NCBI GenBank assembly: GCA_015183035.1
Contig: JACZZP010000011.1
Span: 1,488,001-1,552,000, forward strand
Length of the DNA: 64,000 nucleotides
Origin: Meloidogyne chitwoodi
Taxonomy: Eukaryota; Nematoda; Chromadorea; Rhabditida; Meloidogynidae
Reading direction: 5' to 3'
The position numbers and the translations under genes are program-made. Below, piece after piece: positions 35,977 through 51,619 of the stretch; the stretch's first letter is position 1; the number at the start of each line of letters is the position of its first letter. A model generated the notes under the pieces. That model saw nothing but the letters and a program-made list of their open reading frames with translations, did not search any database and had not been told where the DNA came from.

Positions 35977-37064
35977 AAGGCATTTAAACCAGAAAATGAT
36001 ACAAAAGATTGGCTTATTGAAATTCCTGATAAAGCAGGTTTATTTATTTAGTTTATATCAAATTTGAGTAAAATTTATATTATTATTTTTGGTAAAGTTT
36101 TTCTCATTTTAAATTTTTTCCTTTGTAACTGCTTATTAAGCTTGCATTAATTACTAAGATTTTTATAAAAAAATTAAATTTCAATATCTTATTGCTTTTA
36201 GGTAATTTTTTCTAGAATATATCTTGGTTTTGAGACTTCATTTGAATCCTCTTTATTTTATACACTGATAAAAATAATTAAAAGTGAAAATAAATTTCTG
36301 ATAATTTTTTGCATTTTAAAAATTAAATAATTTTTGTATTTCTTTTTCTTTTAGATCCATATAAAGATTATTTTGCTGAAAAATCAAATATTAAAAGAGA
36401 AGAGAAAAATAAAGAAGAATTTCAAAGACTTAAAAATATCGCCAGAAATGAAAAGAATTCTTCTCAACTTTCTTTTACTCCTTTACCTAATTCTCAGAAA
36501 ATGAAGAAAATTAATGGGAATAATGAACAACAAAAACATATTGGAATTGGTCCATTAGAGGAAAAGTCAAAAGAACAGGTTTTTTTAATTTTTTTTAAAT
36601 AAAATTTAAATTAAAATATTTTAATTAAATCGAGCAAAGAAATCTACTTCTTCGGCAGGAAAATTCCAATCGAATTTGAAAGGAGAAAAAGCACCAAAAA
36701 TGGGCATTAAAAGAAAGGTTTTTATATTTTTTTAAAGAAAAAACATTTTTTATTTTAAGTTTGAGCCAAATGATGATTTATCTTCAGAACGTACTCGGCA
36801 ATTAAAAATTCTCAATAAAATAAAAGAAAATCCAAAAGAAAAGGAAAATCGTTTAGGAGAAATTAATGGACAAATTAAAAAATCTGAAAATTATGAAAAA
36901 GATAATAAAATTAAAAAGAAAAATTTGGAAAACGTTCAAAATCTTCAATTGATCGTCAACAACATTTTGATAAAAAAAAGAAAAATTTTAAGGGAAGTTT
37001 TAAAAGTAAATATTCAAAAGCTGGAAAAGCAGCACAGAGAAAGAATGGACAAAAAAGGAATTAA
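35977..37064 (+). pseudogene. RRS1: Decayed C-terminal fragment of ribosome biogenesis factor RRS1
   Basis: Exons at 35977-36036, 36355-36578, 36635-36718 and 36760-37064 encode recognisable RRS1 sequence: KPENDTKDWLIEIPDKA, DPYKDYFAEKSNIKREEKNK, FQRLKNIARNEK, AKKSTSSAGKFQSNLKGEK, KMGIKRKFEPNDDLSSERTR, and a basic tail (FKGSFKSKYSKAGKAAQRKN). RRS1 works with RPF2 to load the 5S RNP into pre-60S particles. Three defects are visible. The N-terminal half, including the conserved WGY-type region, is absent and an in-frame TGA lies at 35974-35976. The donor at 36579 and only plausible acceptor at 36634 do not keep the frame. A one-base shift is needed in the A-run near 36913-36923 to reach the proper tail. 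Exons are AT-rich like their surroundings. It could be a recently dead copy, or the errors could be sequencing indels. Confidence 0.8.
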
Positions 37065-38014
37065 ATTAAAAAAAATTTTTTTAATTATTGTTTAAGTATT
37101 TTGTTAAAAAATTGAAGAAATAAAAATTTGATTAAATTAAATGTTGAATATTTTTTTATATAAAAAAATTTTTTTTTAATTTTTTTGTAAAATTATATTT
37201 TTTAATTAAAAAAATTTATAATTAACTGACAAAAAGTTAAACTTTCTTTATAATTTATATCAAAATTAGAAAACAATAATATTTATTTTTATAAAGCCAT
37301 AAAAATTAATTAGAGGAACGTAGTAATCAATATATGAGACTTTTTGAATATTTTAGTGTTTTTTTAGATTTTTTATACCCGACATAAATTTAGTTATGGA
37401 CTATAAAAAGGAATATAAATATGAGCGTTATAAAAAGATAAAATATATAAAATAATCGAGAAATGGTTAGAGGAAAGATTATAGAATTCACTAACAGAAA
37501 TATTCTAAAAAAGTTAAAAATGATTATATTATTTATTTAAATTAATTAGATTATTTTGATTAATTTATAATATTTCGAAAAGAAAATAAAAATTTAGGAA
37601 AATGAAGGAGTGTTTGTCTAATTATAAATTGCACATGAAAATATTTTTTTACATAAGAGAATAGTAAATAAAAAGGAATATCAACAGAGTTATAAATAGC
37701 TCGTTAAAAATGAATTTTGACCGGATTTTGAAAAAATAAAATTATAAATCTATTTTTAATTATTTCAAAAAAATATCCAAAATCCGGATAGAATTAATTA
37801 ATTAATAAAAAAATTAATATAAAAATAAGGTTAATATCCATTTATATATAATGTTTAGATTTTCATAAAAAATGTCTTTACTAAAAGAATACACGAAGCT
37901 TTTGAGTAGAGAACCGGGGATAGTGATGAAATGAATAAAAATAGCCTTTCAATCTCACATAACCTTAAAAATAATAATACATAAATTTTTAAAGTTTAAA
38001 AAACAAAAAATTAC
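37065..38014. other. AT-rich intergenic region between RRS1 remnant and NHE8
   Basis: About 950 bp with no coding, RNA or transposon signature seen. The right half should contain the NHE8 3' UTR on the minus strand. Confidence 0.4.
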
Positions 38015-40950
38015 TCAAAGTGGAAGAAGTGGTTGTGCTGGTTCACTATTTGGTGCATTTAAAGTTGATGAAGATTGAAAGAAAACTTCTTCGTCACTGC
38101 TTGTTCCAATTGCTGGACCACCACCTGAAGAACTTGCACCACCTCCAACAGCATCACCGGTAACTCCATCATTATTCATTGCTTTAAAAGCTATATGACG
38201 TAATTTTTTGTTGTTTTCTAATTTTTCCTTAAAAAAAGAGAAAGTCAACGTTCTAATCTAATAATTTAAAAAGAAAAACCTGTTTTGTAAATTTCCGTAC
38301 AAAGAATGGCCTCATAAAATTATCATTTAATGCCATAAAAAAGTTCTTTCTTTCAGGCATTATTGATGACTTTGGTCGTTTATTTTCATTATCAACACCA
38401 TTTTCTACTTCGTCAGTAAATTGTTCAGAGTCAAAAATAACCTTTAAAAAAATAATAATTTTTAATTTTTAAAATTATTAAATTTTTTACCATTTCTTGT
38501 GTTTTACTTAAAATAACAGGAGAATTATGATTACGAGGTTTTGGACCAAAAGAAGGAGCTGGAGTAACTGTACCATTTACACCACCATTAGCTTTACTAC
38601 CTCTTGCTCTTCTACGTCGACGGTGTTGTTGTTTTATTGTAGAATTTGGTTCGTCGGGAAATATATCAGAAAGAATCTGGAATTTTTTTTAGAAATTTTA
38701 TTTATTTTCAAAAATATGACAAAAAATAATCGAAAAATAGGCTTTAAAATCTTATAAACATCTTACGCTTACAATTATTAGAAAGAATTTTTAAATTTAA
38801 TTATAACCTTTATTAAAGGAAGTGCTGAACCACCCATGAAAACAATAGTAAAAAGTCTAAAAAGAAATTATTAAAAACATATATTTTTCAATAAAAATAT
38901 ACATCATAAATAAAGTTGATGTCAAAATAACTTTTTTAGTTTCTGGAGTGTCCACTTCCATGTGTAAAGCCAAAGCTAATGCAACAGCTCCTCTCATACC
39001 TTTTAAGAATTTTAATATAAATTTTCTTTTAAAAAAACTTACCGCTAAACCACATAATTATTTGATTTTTCATTGAAATCTTTGTTTTGCTAAATCGATT
39101 GACTAAACTACTTAAAGGAAAAACGCTTGCTGCTCGGCTTACAAAAAGCAATATCTAAATATTATTTTAAAAAATTAAAATTATTTTTAATCTTACAATG
39201 CTTAATATTAAAAACATCGGATGAAAAACAAGCTCAATTGTAAATAATGCCAAGCCGAGATAAGCAAATGTACATGTCTCTGAAGAGAAATACATAAATA
39301 TCCAAAAATTTTTATTATTTAAAAAATTAACCTGCAACAAAGGAAATAGTTCTGAATGTTTGTTGAAAGGCTATTTGTGTAATTGGAGATATGTTTAAAT
39401 GTGTATACTGACTCATTATTATAGCACAGAATAGAATAGCCATTATTCCTTAATTATAAAAAATTTTTTAAAATTTAATAAGATGTAATTTTAAAAAATA
39501 CCAGAAAGTGAAATTGATTCAGCAAAACCATAGGGAAGATAAGCAAACATTAAAAGTAATGCCAATTCTAAAGACGGGGTTCTTCGCAAATCGATATGTT
39601 TGAATAACTAAAAAGGAAAAAAATAATGATATAATTTAATCTAGATAAAAGTTAAATTTTTAAAAAATTAGAAAAAATCTCAAATTAGAAAATATTTTCA
39701 TATATAGAATATACACTAAAGACATATTAAAAAATATATACCAAAGCAGAAACAAGCCCTATAGCTGCTCCTAATGCTGCTGAAGCAAAGAACATAACAA
39801 AAAAGCGATCAAAAGCAAATTTTAATGTTGCCAAGGAACTCATTTCTGCAATAGACGGAGATGAGAGTTCTTGGGCTGTTGTAGCTAATACAATAGCGAC
39901 GGCATCTTAATTTTATTTATACCATAAAATTTAGAAAAATTAAAAATGATACCGTTAAGCATAGATTCACCAAAAGCGAGCATATAAAGTTGTACTTCCA
40001 CCTAGATTAAAAAAATAATTATTAGAATTCTTTAAAAATTTTACAAAAATTATAAATGATTATTTAAAAATGTATTTAAAAGAAACTTTAAGAGCCTGAA
40101 ATATTGCAAGTGTAATAACCGGATCAACAGCAGAAATCATTGAACCAAAGGCAAAGCTTTCAACAGCACTTAAACTATAAGCGATTCCAAGCTAAAAAAA
40201 TTAAAAAATATTTTTATGATTAAAAAAAACCTGTCCAAAGATGTAGAGAAAAAAACCCATAATAAAAGAAGAAATAGCTGTCCCGACTACTGCAAATAGA
40301 AGAATTGGAACGATATTTGCAAAAAAGTTGCCCTTATGAAGATTATAGCCGCTCTCAAAAATAATTGGAGGAAGAAGAACCAAAAAGAAAATTGAAGGAT
40401 TGAATTGTTCTACTTCACTCCAATCCCAACGGGTTTGAGATAAAATGAAACCAATAAGACCTCCTGAATTTTTATTCTAGTTAAAAAATTAAAAAAAGTT
40501 TTTAGAATTAAATTTAAATTCAGAATTTCAATATCAAAAATAATCATAAAACAAAACTTACCAAGCAGAACAATCGCCAAACTCTCAGGCATAAAACGAA
40601 CTTGGAATTTAATTAAAAGATGAACCAAAAGTATAGCAAGCACAATAATAAAAAGAATAAAGAAAATTGCCAAAGAATCAGCCTTTTCTTCTCCTTGTTT
40701 TCCAGCTTTATCGTCAAGCAAGGGAACTTTGGATGAATTTGTGCTTTAATTAAAAGTAATAAAAATAAAAAAGAAAAGAGAAAAACCTGTCATTTGTAAT
40801 TGTAAGATTAATTGCATTTCCAATTATACTCTTTGCTGCTTCATCGAGATCTACTACAGGAACTTTTCCAATATTGCTAACAACAGGATTTGTATATTGA
40901 ATAAGAACAATTAATAAAAATAAAATGGTAGTAATGATAGATTTATTCAT
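38015..40950 (-). CDS. Sodium/proton exchanger, NHE8 (SLC9A8) type
   Basis: About a dozen exons from ATG 40950 to TGA 38015. The start has a hydrophobic segment (about residues 5-22) that may be a signal peptide or first helix, then a short lumenal stretch. A multi-helix transporter domain follows. Family signatures seen: LLPPIIFESGYNLHKGNFF, FGSMISAVDPVITLAIF, LAFGESMLNDAVAIVLATTA, AALGAAIGLVSALLFKHIDL, LMFAYLPYGFAESISLSGIM and IIMWFSGMRGAVALALALHM. These match NHE8 residue for residue better than plasma-membrane NHE1-5. The cytoplasmic tail is basic (HRRRRRARGSK), then Gly/Ser-rich, ending PLLPL. NHE8-type proteins exchange Na+/K+ for H+ in Golgi, endosomes and apical membranes and tune organelle pH. 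The ND motif of the GESMLNDAV segment, essential for transport, is intact. Confidence 0.92.
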
Positions 40951-41455
40951 AATAATTATAGTAATAATATTGTTATTTTCCCTTAAAAATAAAAAATAAA
41001 ATTATTATAAAAATAATCATTCTCTTTTAGCATTATGAATAACTAAAAATGAAAGTAACGCTAACAATATAAGCTATAAATCAAACATTAAAATACTTAT
41101 TTAAATCACAACATGTAAAGAAAAAGAGAGAATAAAAAACGTAACCCTAAAAATTCTTTTGGTGCCAAATAAAGAAGAAATTTAACAATTAAAGTGGACG
41201 TTTAAGTGCCAATACTTCCAATAAATAAATAAATGTAATTTTTTTTCCTTTAATTTTCCAAAAAATCCGTCTTTCGATTGTTGGTCAATAAAATTTATAT
41301 AATTTTTTAAATATAATTTATTCCGTTTTAATATAAGACTGTCAATAGCTTTTTACAAGTTTTTGCCATGACTATGCAAATACAAAAATTTAAGGCCCTC
41401 TGTTTTATCAAATTCTCGCAAAAAACGTTTCAGTTTAAAAATCTATATTTGGCCA

Positions 41456-41552
41456 GGGAGCAGATCAACTGAGTCCGCACGACTGAGTACGACACAACTG
41501 AGTCCGGCACAACTAGTCCCGCACAACTGAGTCCTACCTCAACAACTGATGA
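41456..41552. mobile_element. Partial MITE, one end of the 18367 family
   Basis: Begins GGGAGCAGATCAACTGAG, matching the terminus of the 18367 element, and continues with repeated ACTGAGTCC, CACAACTGAGTCC and GTCCGCAC words. Only one end is recognisable; the other may have been lost or disrupted. It is interrupted at its right side by the element at 41561. Confidence 0.7.
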
Positions 41553-41560
41553 GTCCCGAG

Positions 41561-41733
41561 CAGACATGGACGAAACGTTTCGTTTCGTTGTTTCGTTACT
41601 TTTTGACCGTTTCGTTTCGTGACGAAACATAATTTTAAAATGTTTCGTTTCGTTTCGTGACGAAACAATTTTCTAATTTTTTTTGTTTCGTTTCGTTTCG
41701 TTGGAAAAATTTTTGGTGTTTCGTCCGTGTCTG
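41561..41733. mobile_element. GTTTCGT-rich hAT MITE with perfect 8-bp TSD
   Basis: A 173-bp element starts CAGACATGGACGAAAC and ends GTTTCGTCCGTGTCTG, inverted with one mismatch. GTCCCGAG flanks it at 41553-41560 and 41734-41741. Its interior consists of GTTTCGTTTCGT runs and ACGAAAC, so the element is largely self-complementary. The CAGAC terminus fits hAT. It is nested in the 41456 element, so it is the younger of the two. Confidence 0.93.
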
Positions 41734-42094
41734 GTCCCGAGGTCTGCTTCAAACTTCTCAAAACTTTAAAAGATTTTGATTGTCTCGTCTATAATTCAGT
41801 TCGACCAATTTGAAGTGAAACAAACATCAGAAAATATAAGAATAGCAATTGTATCAACACGAGCCTTTAATTAAAAAAAATTAAGCAAGGAAAAAATATC
41901 TAATAAAATTAAACAATTGAGCAAAAACTAATATTTGAAACAGGCCTAAAACACAAGAAAATAAAATGAGAAAATCTCAACCCAACTTTTATGAATGTCA
42001 ATAAACAAAAAATGTGGATGCGGCAATGAATGCCCGTTAAATTAAAAAATCGCTTAAAACCACAAATTTAATATTAAATCTTGATTTCTTTCGT

Positions 42095-45021
<2,927 letters not shown>

Positions 45022-45586
45022 TTTTAAACAATAATTGAATAGGAGTCAAAAGTTAAACAAATTTTAAATTCTCTAAAAATAAGAAAATAAATAAAGATTT
45101 AAAAAATTTAAATAAAAGACAACAAATTTTGTGGCTAAAATTTTTTACAACTTTTGATTTTTCGCAGATATATACAATTGACTAATTTGGGTTTTAAAAA
45201 GTTAATCGACTCCTTAAAAACCACGTAAAGAAATAAATTTTAACAAAATCATCATTTTAGGAACACGAATATTATAATCATTTCACCACAATTTTTTCAA
45301 GCCGTTTCATAGCTACCAATTCATCACCGCCATTTCATTTCTAGCAGTTGATTTTATTTAATTGTAAATATTTATTGACAAAATATCTATGAAATGGTTA
45401 ATTTAACGGGAAGCTTCAAAATTTTTGCTATAACCATAGTTAAAAATTAGGACCGAATTTAGACATTGTCGAATTTTTTGCCAAATTTGTCTCTTAAAAT
45501 AGCTTTTTTGATCTTATTATTTTATAAAAAATATGTTAACTAAGAATAATGTGATTTTTTACGTTTATACTTTTCAAAGCTATAAA
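45022..45586. promoter_or_regulatory. Bidirectional intergenic region between CDC48 and RRP4
   Basis: 565 bp separate two divergent start codons, so it must contain both promoters unless one gene is trans-spliced from afar. It is AT-rich, with a patch at 45295-45360 carrying CATTTCAT-type words and a short inverted pair (GTTTCATAG near 45304, CTATGAAAT near 45388). No defined promoter element was recognised. Confidence 0.5.
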
Positions 45587-46897
45587 ATGGAAACTGAAAG
45601 TGGAATGATGGAAGAAAATCAATTGATCGTATTTGGAGATCCAACGAATCAAAAGAAAATCCTGGCAGTTGCAGCAGACTGTTTTCAACAAGTTTGTATT
45701 TAAATATAAATATAATTTTTTATTTCAATTATTTACCATAGGATTATAACAATTATGCTGATACTTCAGGACGGTCTAAAATTCAATTAACAGTTCCTGG
45801 TGCGTTAATTAGTTCTGCAAAAGGGTAAGGTTTTTTCCTGAAATGATTATTTATTGTTTTTTTTAAGTTTAATGCGTGGTCATGGCACTTATTTGGAAGG
45901 AGAATCACTACTTTCTTCATTGGCTGGCGTTGTTATGCAAACAAATAAATTAATTCGTGTAAAACCAGTCAAATCCAGGTTTCATAAATTTTTTGATAAA
46001 TTAAAAAAATTAAACCCTCGAAATTTTCTTAAGGTATCAAGGAGAAATTGGGGATGTGATCGTTGGCCGAATTGTAGATGTTCAACAGAAACGTTGGCGA
46101 GTTGCTATAAATGCCAGATTACATAGCATTCTTCAACTAACTAGTGTACATTTGAAAGGTGGTGAATTGAGAAGAAAATCAATAGAAGATGAACTTACGA
46201 TGAGAGAATATTTAATAGAAGGAGATTTGGTCAGTGCTGAGGTAATTGTATTTTTTTTTTAATTTTTAAATATTTTTTAGGTGCAGCAGAATTTTCAAGA
46301 TGGTGCTTTGTCTCTTCATACACGTAGTCTCAAATATGGAAAATTGGGACAAGGAATTCTTGTACGAGTTTTTCCTCATTTGGTTCGAAAACGAAAAACA
46401 CATTTTCATAATCTACCTTTTGGTGCATCTGTTATTTTGGGATGCAACGGGTATTTCTTTTTTAATTAAAAAAAATTAGAAAATTATTAAAAAAAAATAA
46501 AATGAAGAAAATAAAAACTAAAAATCAGAATGTAAAAAAAGTTTTAGAAATATTTGGATATCTCGTATGCAAAATGTTGATGAACAAGGAACTGGTGGTT
46601 ACGCTGACGATACAGAATTAGTGCCATTGGACACAAGAGAAGCTATAGCAAGAACAGCGGGTTGTATCAAATTGTAAGTTTTTATTTATGTTTTTTTAAA
46701 TCTTTTTTTTCTTCAGATTGGCGCGTAATTCAATTCCTCTTTATGATACAACAATAATTTTTGCTTATAATGCTTCGACTTCTTACAAAATTAAAGAATT
46801 GCTACAAACATCAATAGCAGATGAAGTGGCAAATCAAGTAATACAGCAATGTGAAATGAGTATAGATGAAGATGAGTTGACTCCATTACAAATTTAG
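45587..46897 (+). CDS. exos-2: Exosome complex component RRP4 (EXOSC2)
   Basis: Multi-exon gene from ATG 45587 (METESGMMEENQLIVFGDPT) to TAG 46897. It shows the RRP4 plan. The N-terminal strand-rich region has GHGTYLEGESLLSSLAGVV and TNKLIRVKP. The S1 domain follows with EIGDVIVGRIVDVQQKRWRV and ARLHSILQLTSVHLKGGELR. A KH-like domain follows with MREYLIEGDLVSAEVQQNF, LHTRSLKYGKLGQGILVRV and FGASVILGCNGNIWISRM. RRP4 is one of three cap subunits that thread RNA into the exosome for 3'-5' decay and rRNA processing in nucleus and cytoplasm. The last exon (46717-46897) contains LYDTTIIFAYNASTSYKIKE and ends DEDELTPLQI. Introns are short with GT..AG ends. Confidence 0.94.
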
Positions 46898-49493
46898 TTT
46901 ATTTATTTTTGTTTTTTATGAATTTTATTTATAAAATAAAATGTTTTTTTATATAATTAAATAATAGGAAACTAAATTCTGTTTTAAACAGTTTAAACTG
47001 GAATTTAAAATTTCCAAACATTCAAACATAAGTTCATATATTAATATTCCAAACAAAGAATTACATCACTGTTCATTTGTCTTTTTTTAAATTCTTTTCA
47101 ATGTTTGGAAGGAAATTGCAATAATATTATTTTTTATTATATGTATATAATAGAAAAACAAACCACCAACACGCTAAAAAAATTATAATTCTTTGTAAGT
47201 TGATGGGAGAGGGCTGAAAGTTTTTTACATTAAAAAGAAAAAGGCTTTTTTTCAATAAGTTTTAGTTTACAATCAGACACATATAATACACAAAAGACAC
47301 TAATATGTATGTATGTATACACATGTTTGTTTGGTTCATCGCGTCGCTGTTTTGTTTGCGACTTTTATATAAAAAAGTCCTTAATGTCCTTGTTGTTTCT
47401 GTTATTGTCTCTCTCTATTTTTATATGTCTCTCATTCCATTACAATCTCTCATTTCGTTTATGTTAGCGTTGTTTGTTGGGCGCGTCAATGTTTGTGAGA
47501 GCTAAATGTTGGGAGAGCGCCTTCTCTACTACACATTATACACAACCATTTTGTGCCCAATTCTTCTCTCTTTTTTCAATAATTTTCACATTTTGGATTC
47601 TAAAACAGCATTTGTTGAGGTTTGTTTAACAAATGAATACTCTTTAAAATAAAGTTTATTTTTTAATCTTTTCTTCAAAACTAGAACAAATTTACACAAA
47701 TTTAGGCCACTTGATTTTTTTAATATTATCTCGAGACTTGTTTCTTAAGTTAATCATAAATATTCCACAGTCCTATTATATTTGAAGGTTATTATGAAGA
47801 TAAATATTTGTATATTTATTGCATTTTTAGGATTGAAATGAATATAAATTTAAAAAATTTTAATTTTCAAAATATCCGAACTTTTTTATTATTTTCTAAA
47901 CAAAATAACTAATATCGTTTACTCAAATGTAGTTCAAACAATTTTACTGACTCTTTACTTTTCACAAAAATCTAACCTGCCACTGTCGTTGCTCTCCCCC
48001 ATATTTACAAAGCATCCTCAAACTACTCCCCAAATCCACGCAAACATCTCCACAAACGCCTCTTCTCAACACAAGCTTTCATATATCCACTATACATCCT
48101 AAAACACGCACGCATTCACACAAACTCGCGCAAGAAAATTTTGAGGAATGATTGGGTGAAGGGAGAGTTTAGTGCCACCCGCAAAATTCCTCTTTTGCCA
48201 ATAGACGTTTGCCCCCTTCTTTCATTCTCTCAACTATTTGATTCATTTTATTTAAATTATTTGTCTTTGTTAATGTTAATTAAAAAAAATATTTTTTATT
48301 GCCTCTTGAGGATTTAAATTTTCTTTTAACTTGGGAATTTTTTAAATTCAGTGTTATACGTTGTTTTAGACAAAAGTTCTTGTCTGGCAGTTTTATCTAT
48401 TTGCCCACTAATCTCGAATAACTGCTAACAAAACAAACGAAAACAACAACCCTTTTTTTACTCACATTGACCTTTACATAAAGACACAAAGTGTAGAGCT
48501 GTTATATATTTATTGGCTGTTTAAGTATTAGAAAAATAAGTAAAATGACAGTTTGTGCACATAAATACACACAAAATGTACATACACAAGCATTAAAAAC
48601 ATTGAAAACATCAACAATTCTTTCTTGCCTAATATTTACAAACAACAGAGGGACAAATGTGTCCATTTTAAAGGCAGTCCTTTCCTCCTTTCAATTTAAT
48701 TTTGCCACCTCTTAAAAGACTGCCTTGTTGTTTGGATGTTTTTATTCTGTGTTTTTCTTTTTTTTATTAAATTTAAGAAAATATGTGGCTATACCTTTAA
48801 TTGTATTTATTTACCTCTATGAGAAGTACATATATTTCATTAAATTTTATTTTAATTTTTTAACAATTTTTTTGGCATAGTAGAATACTTGCCAATAATA
48901 ATGTTAAAAATAAAAAAGAGGGAGTTGTTTTCATTTTCTTAAATTATTTTGTAGTTAGAAACATAATCTCTACATACATATTTCTCCAAAAACAGAAAAC
49001 AACTTCTACTATTTGTCTCTTTTTTCTTGCTTTTTTAAGTAAAAAGTTAGGGTAAACATGTAAACACATGATTGTAGTATTATTATATGTAAGAGTATGT
49101 TTTTATTTTTTACCAATTTTGTGTTCTCCCAATTTTTTGTTTTTCTTTTTTTATTTTTTTATTGAGTTTGTTATTTTGTTTAATTTTTATTTGAAAAATA
49201 AAAAACATTTACCTAACTAACTGATTTATGAATTATTAAAAATTATTATTAAGAAGTTAACTTTTATAATTCTGATTATTTTAGTTTGTATTTTTTATTT
49301 TTACAATTTCTTCATAATTTCCTTTCTTTTATAACACTTTTTTTTTACTGTTTTTCAGTAATTTGTTAATTTTTTAATATTTGAATTTTTAAATTTATCA
49401 ATAAATTGGCATTTTGTAATATTTTTATTTACAGATTTTTTACAAAATATTCTTGATTTTAAAAACGCTCAAATATTTTACAAATGGTGGTAA
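46898..49493. other. Long intergenic region upstream of the MADF gene
   Basis: About 2.6 kb without a supported exon. It contains pyrimidine-rich stretches (46900-47600 and 48900-49400), a patch of CA-rich sequence at 48000-48140, and a short hairpin (AAGGCAGTC at 48671, GACTGCCTT at 48718). It probably serves as promoter and 5' leader of the plus-strand MADF gene; no RNA gene or transposon with clear ends was found. Confidence 0.4.
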
Positions 49494-51619
49494 GTTGTTC
49501 TATTAAAATTAAAAAACTGTATTTTTACAAATCTTTTATTTTTTCAGGATAATTTTTCGGATATTTTATCAAATTCTCATAACAAAACAAAAATGAATCG
49601 TTCCGGTGTTTCTCTGAATTCTGAACAAAAAATGCGTTTGATTGGTTTGTTTTAGATTTTCCATTTTTCTATATTTAAATAATAGAAGCAATACATGAAA
49701 GGCCACAAATATGGGACAGTTCATACGAGGGTTTTCGTAAGTTATTTTATAATTTTAAGAAATTGTTTGTTTAAACTGAATACAATTTGATTATCGACTT
49801 TTAGTTTAACTCGTTTTAAAATATATATCAGAAAATTAAAAAAAAATGTGTCACAAAAGCAAGAAAAACTTTCGAGATTAAATTTAATTTTTTAAATTAC
49901 TTTATTTTGTAAAGGTAGCAATCCAACACGTCAAGGAACATTCAATGAGGTTGCCGAAGTGCTTTCAAATGGAAGTCCTGATGTTTTTACAAGTGAGAAT
50001 ATTTAAATATATTCAAAATATTTTTATGTTGTTCTAAAGGTCTTTAAATAAAATTTTATTATTATTTCACATATTTTTGAAATTTTTATAGGAATTCAAG
50101 TACAAGAAGAATGGGGGAAACTTCGTTACTGTTTTACTCGAATTGTCAAAAAACTTTATGATGATGGATGTATTAGTCCAGATGGAACAATTTTACAACA
50201 AAATCAAGAACATCAATTAATTACTTGGCCATACTGGCAACCTATGAGTTTTTTGTTGGAAGGAGTTGCTTTGCAATTATTTAGTACAAGAGGAGGAGGA
50301 GTTACTGGAGATGATGGATGTATTGTTGGGGATAATTTTGCTCATAATAATAAAGTTTCTTCACGTCAAAATAGGTTTTTGTTTATATTCTAATTCCTTA
50401 AATTTTATTGAAATCCCCTTTCAAAAATCTAAAAGGGGTTTAATTTTTTTATTTAAGTATTACGGGGATCAATTTTGACTTTCTTAACGAATAAAAAATT
50501 TATAAAAATTTTTAAATCAGTGTTGAACCGGATAACCATAAAGTTCGTCGTAATCGAAAGTCTTTACGTGGAGGGTTGTCATCAGCAATTCATTCTCACA
50601 AAAATGGTAGACGAGGAAATAGTTATTTAGCTATTGAAGAAGAGTAAGAAGTTTTTTTTAAAAATGTTAATTCTTTTATTTTTAATATTTTAAGTACTAA
50701 AAATCAATCAACAAATGATTTATTAATGTCAAATTTACTCAATAGTTTTGCTCCTCAGGATTTACTTCTTTCTAATTTATCTGCTTTAAATGAACAATTT
50801 CAACCACAAAAAGTTGAAGACGAAACCGAGGAAATTGTTATTGAAAATAATTTAAATGATAATAAAAAGTTTGAAGAAAATGAAGATAAAAATAATAATA
50901 ATGAAATTGAATATAAACAACCACAAAATGCTAATAAATTTTCTGGAAATATTGTCGAAGTTATTAATGAAAATTTACGAAACAAAAGGAAGAGGAAAAA
51001 AGATGAAGTTTTTGGTAATGATTTTACTATTAATTATTTAACAAATAATATTTTAAATAAATGTTAGATTCGTTGAACGGTTTGGATATTTTGCTTAAAC
51101 AACGTATTGGAGCATCTAATCATCATGACAATAAAAATAATAATAATCAGCAACAACGTTCTTTTTCTCCAGCTCCATTAGAACCTTCATTTACAACAAA
51201 AACAAATAATAAATTAAATTTTACTAATTCTTTGAATGGAAGTGAAGGAGGAACAATTTGTGGAACTTCTATTTTGAATGGAAGTGTTGGAGGAGGAGGA
51301 GGAACAATTGATGATGTTAATGAATCTTTTGGTTAGTAATCTAAATATTAGAGAGTTTTATTTTTTACCATTCTTTTATTTATCCTTTATATTTTTCCTA
51401 AGATAAAATTCTTTTCATTAATAAAATATTTTTTTTAGGTCGTTGTATTGTTAACCAACTTCAAATGGTTGCAAAAAAAGATGCTCTTCTCTGTGTACAA
51501 ATGCGAAAAGTAAATTTTTTTTTTTAATTATTTAAAGAAATTAATTTTTTTAGAAATTATTAGATGTTTGTTTTGAATTTGAAATGGAAGCCTGTAAAAT
51601 TTTAAAGAATGATGAGTGA
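49494..51619 (+). CDS. MADF-domain (BESS-type) DNA-binding protein
   Basis: Multi-exon gene from ATG 49494 (first exon just MV) to TGA 51619. The N-terminal MADF domain (about residues 25-115) reads EQKMRLIEAIHERPQIWDSS, then GTFNEVAEVL, VQEEWGKLRYCFTRIVKKLY: a Myb/SANT-like fold with the conserved LI..I..RP.IWD opening. The middle is basic (KVRRNRKSLRGGL), then Asn/Glu-rich. The C-terminal segment RCIVNQLQMVAKKDALLCVQ and MRKKLLDVCFEFEMEA resembles a BESS-type protein-interaction motif. MADF-BESS proteins are sequence-specific transcription regulators. The apparent stop at 51066 is inside an intron (GTAATG at 51014 to TAG at 51066) and reading across it restores one frame (VFDSLNGLD). A long 5' intergenic region suggests complex regulation. 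Confidence 0.82.

Larger units (their letters stand above)
40951..42094. other. Intergenic region between NHE8 and CDC48 with nested MITEs
   Basis: About 1.1 kb. It holds the NHE8 promoter side near 40951-41200 and the CDC48 3' UTR near 41950-42094. The middle contains the transposon pieces listed at 41456 and 41561. No coding sequence is supported. Confidence 0.45.

Noticed and set aside
48671..48726. Short hairpin (AAGGCAGTC / GACTGCCTT) as a possible microRNA precursor
   Set aside because: The stem is only about nine to thirteen pairs with an unstructured 38-bp loop, too short for a precursor.
51061..51336. Separate gene starting at ATG 51061
   Set aside because: The preceding stop is inside a 53-bp GT..AG intron; splicing joins this frame to the MADF gene.
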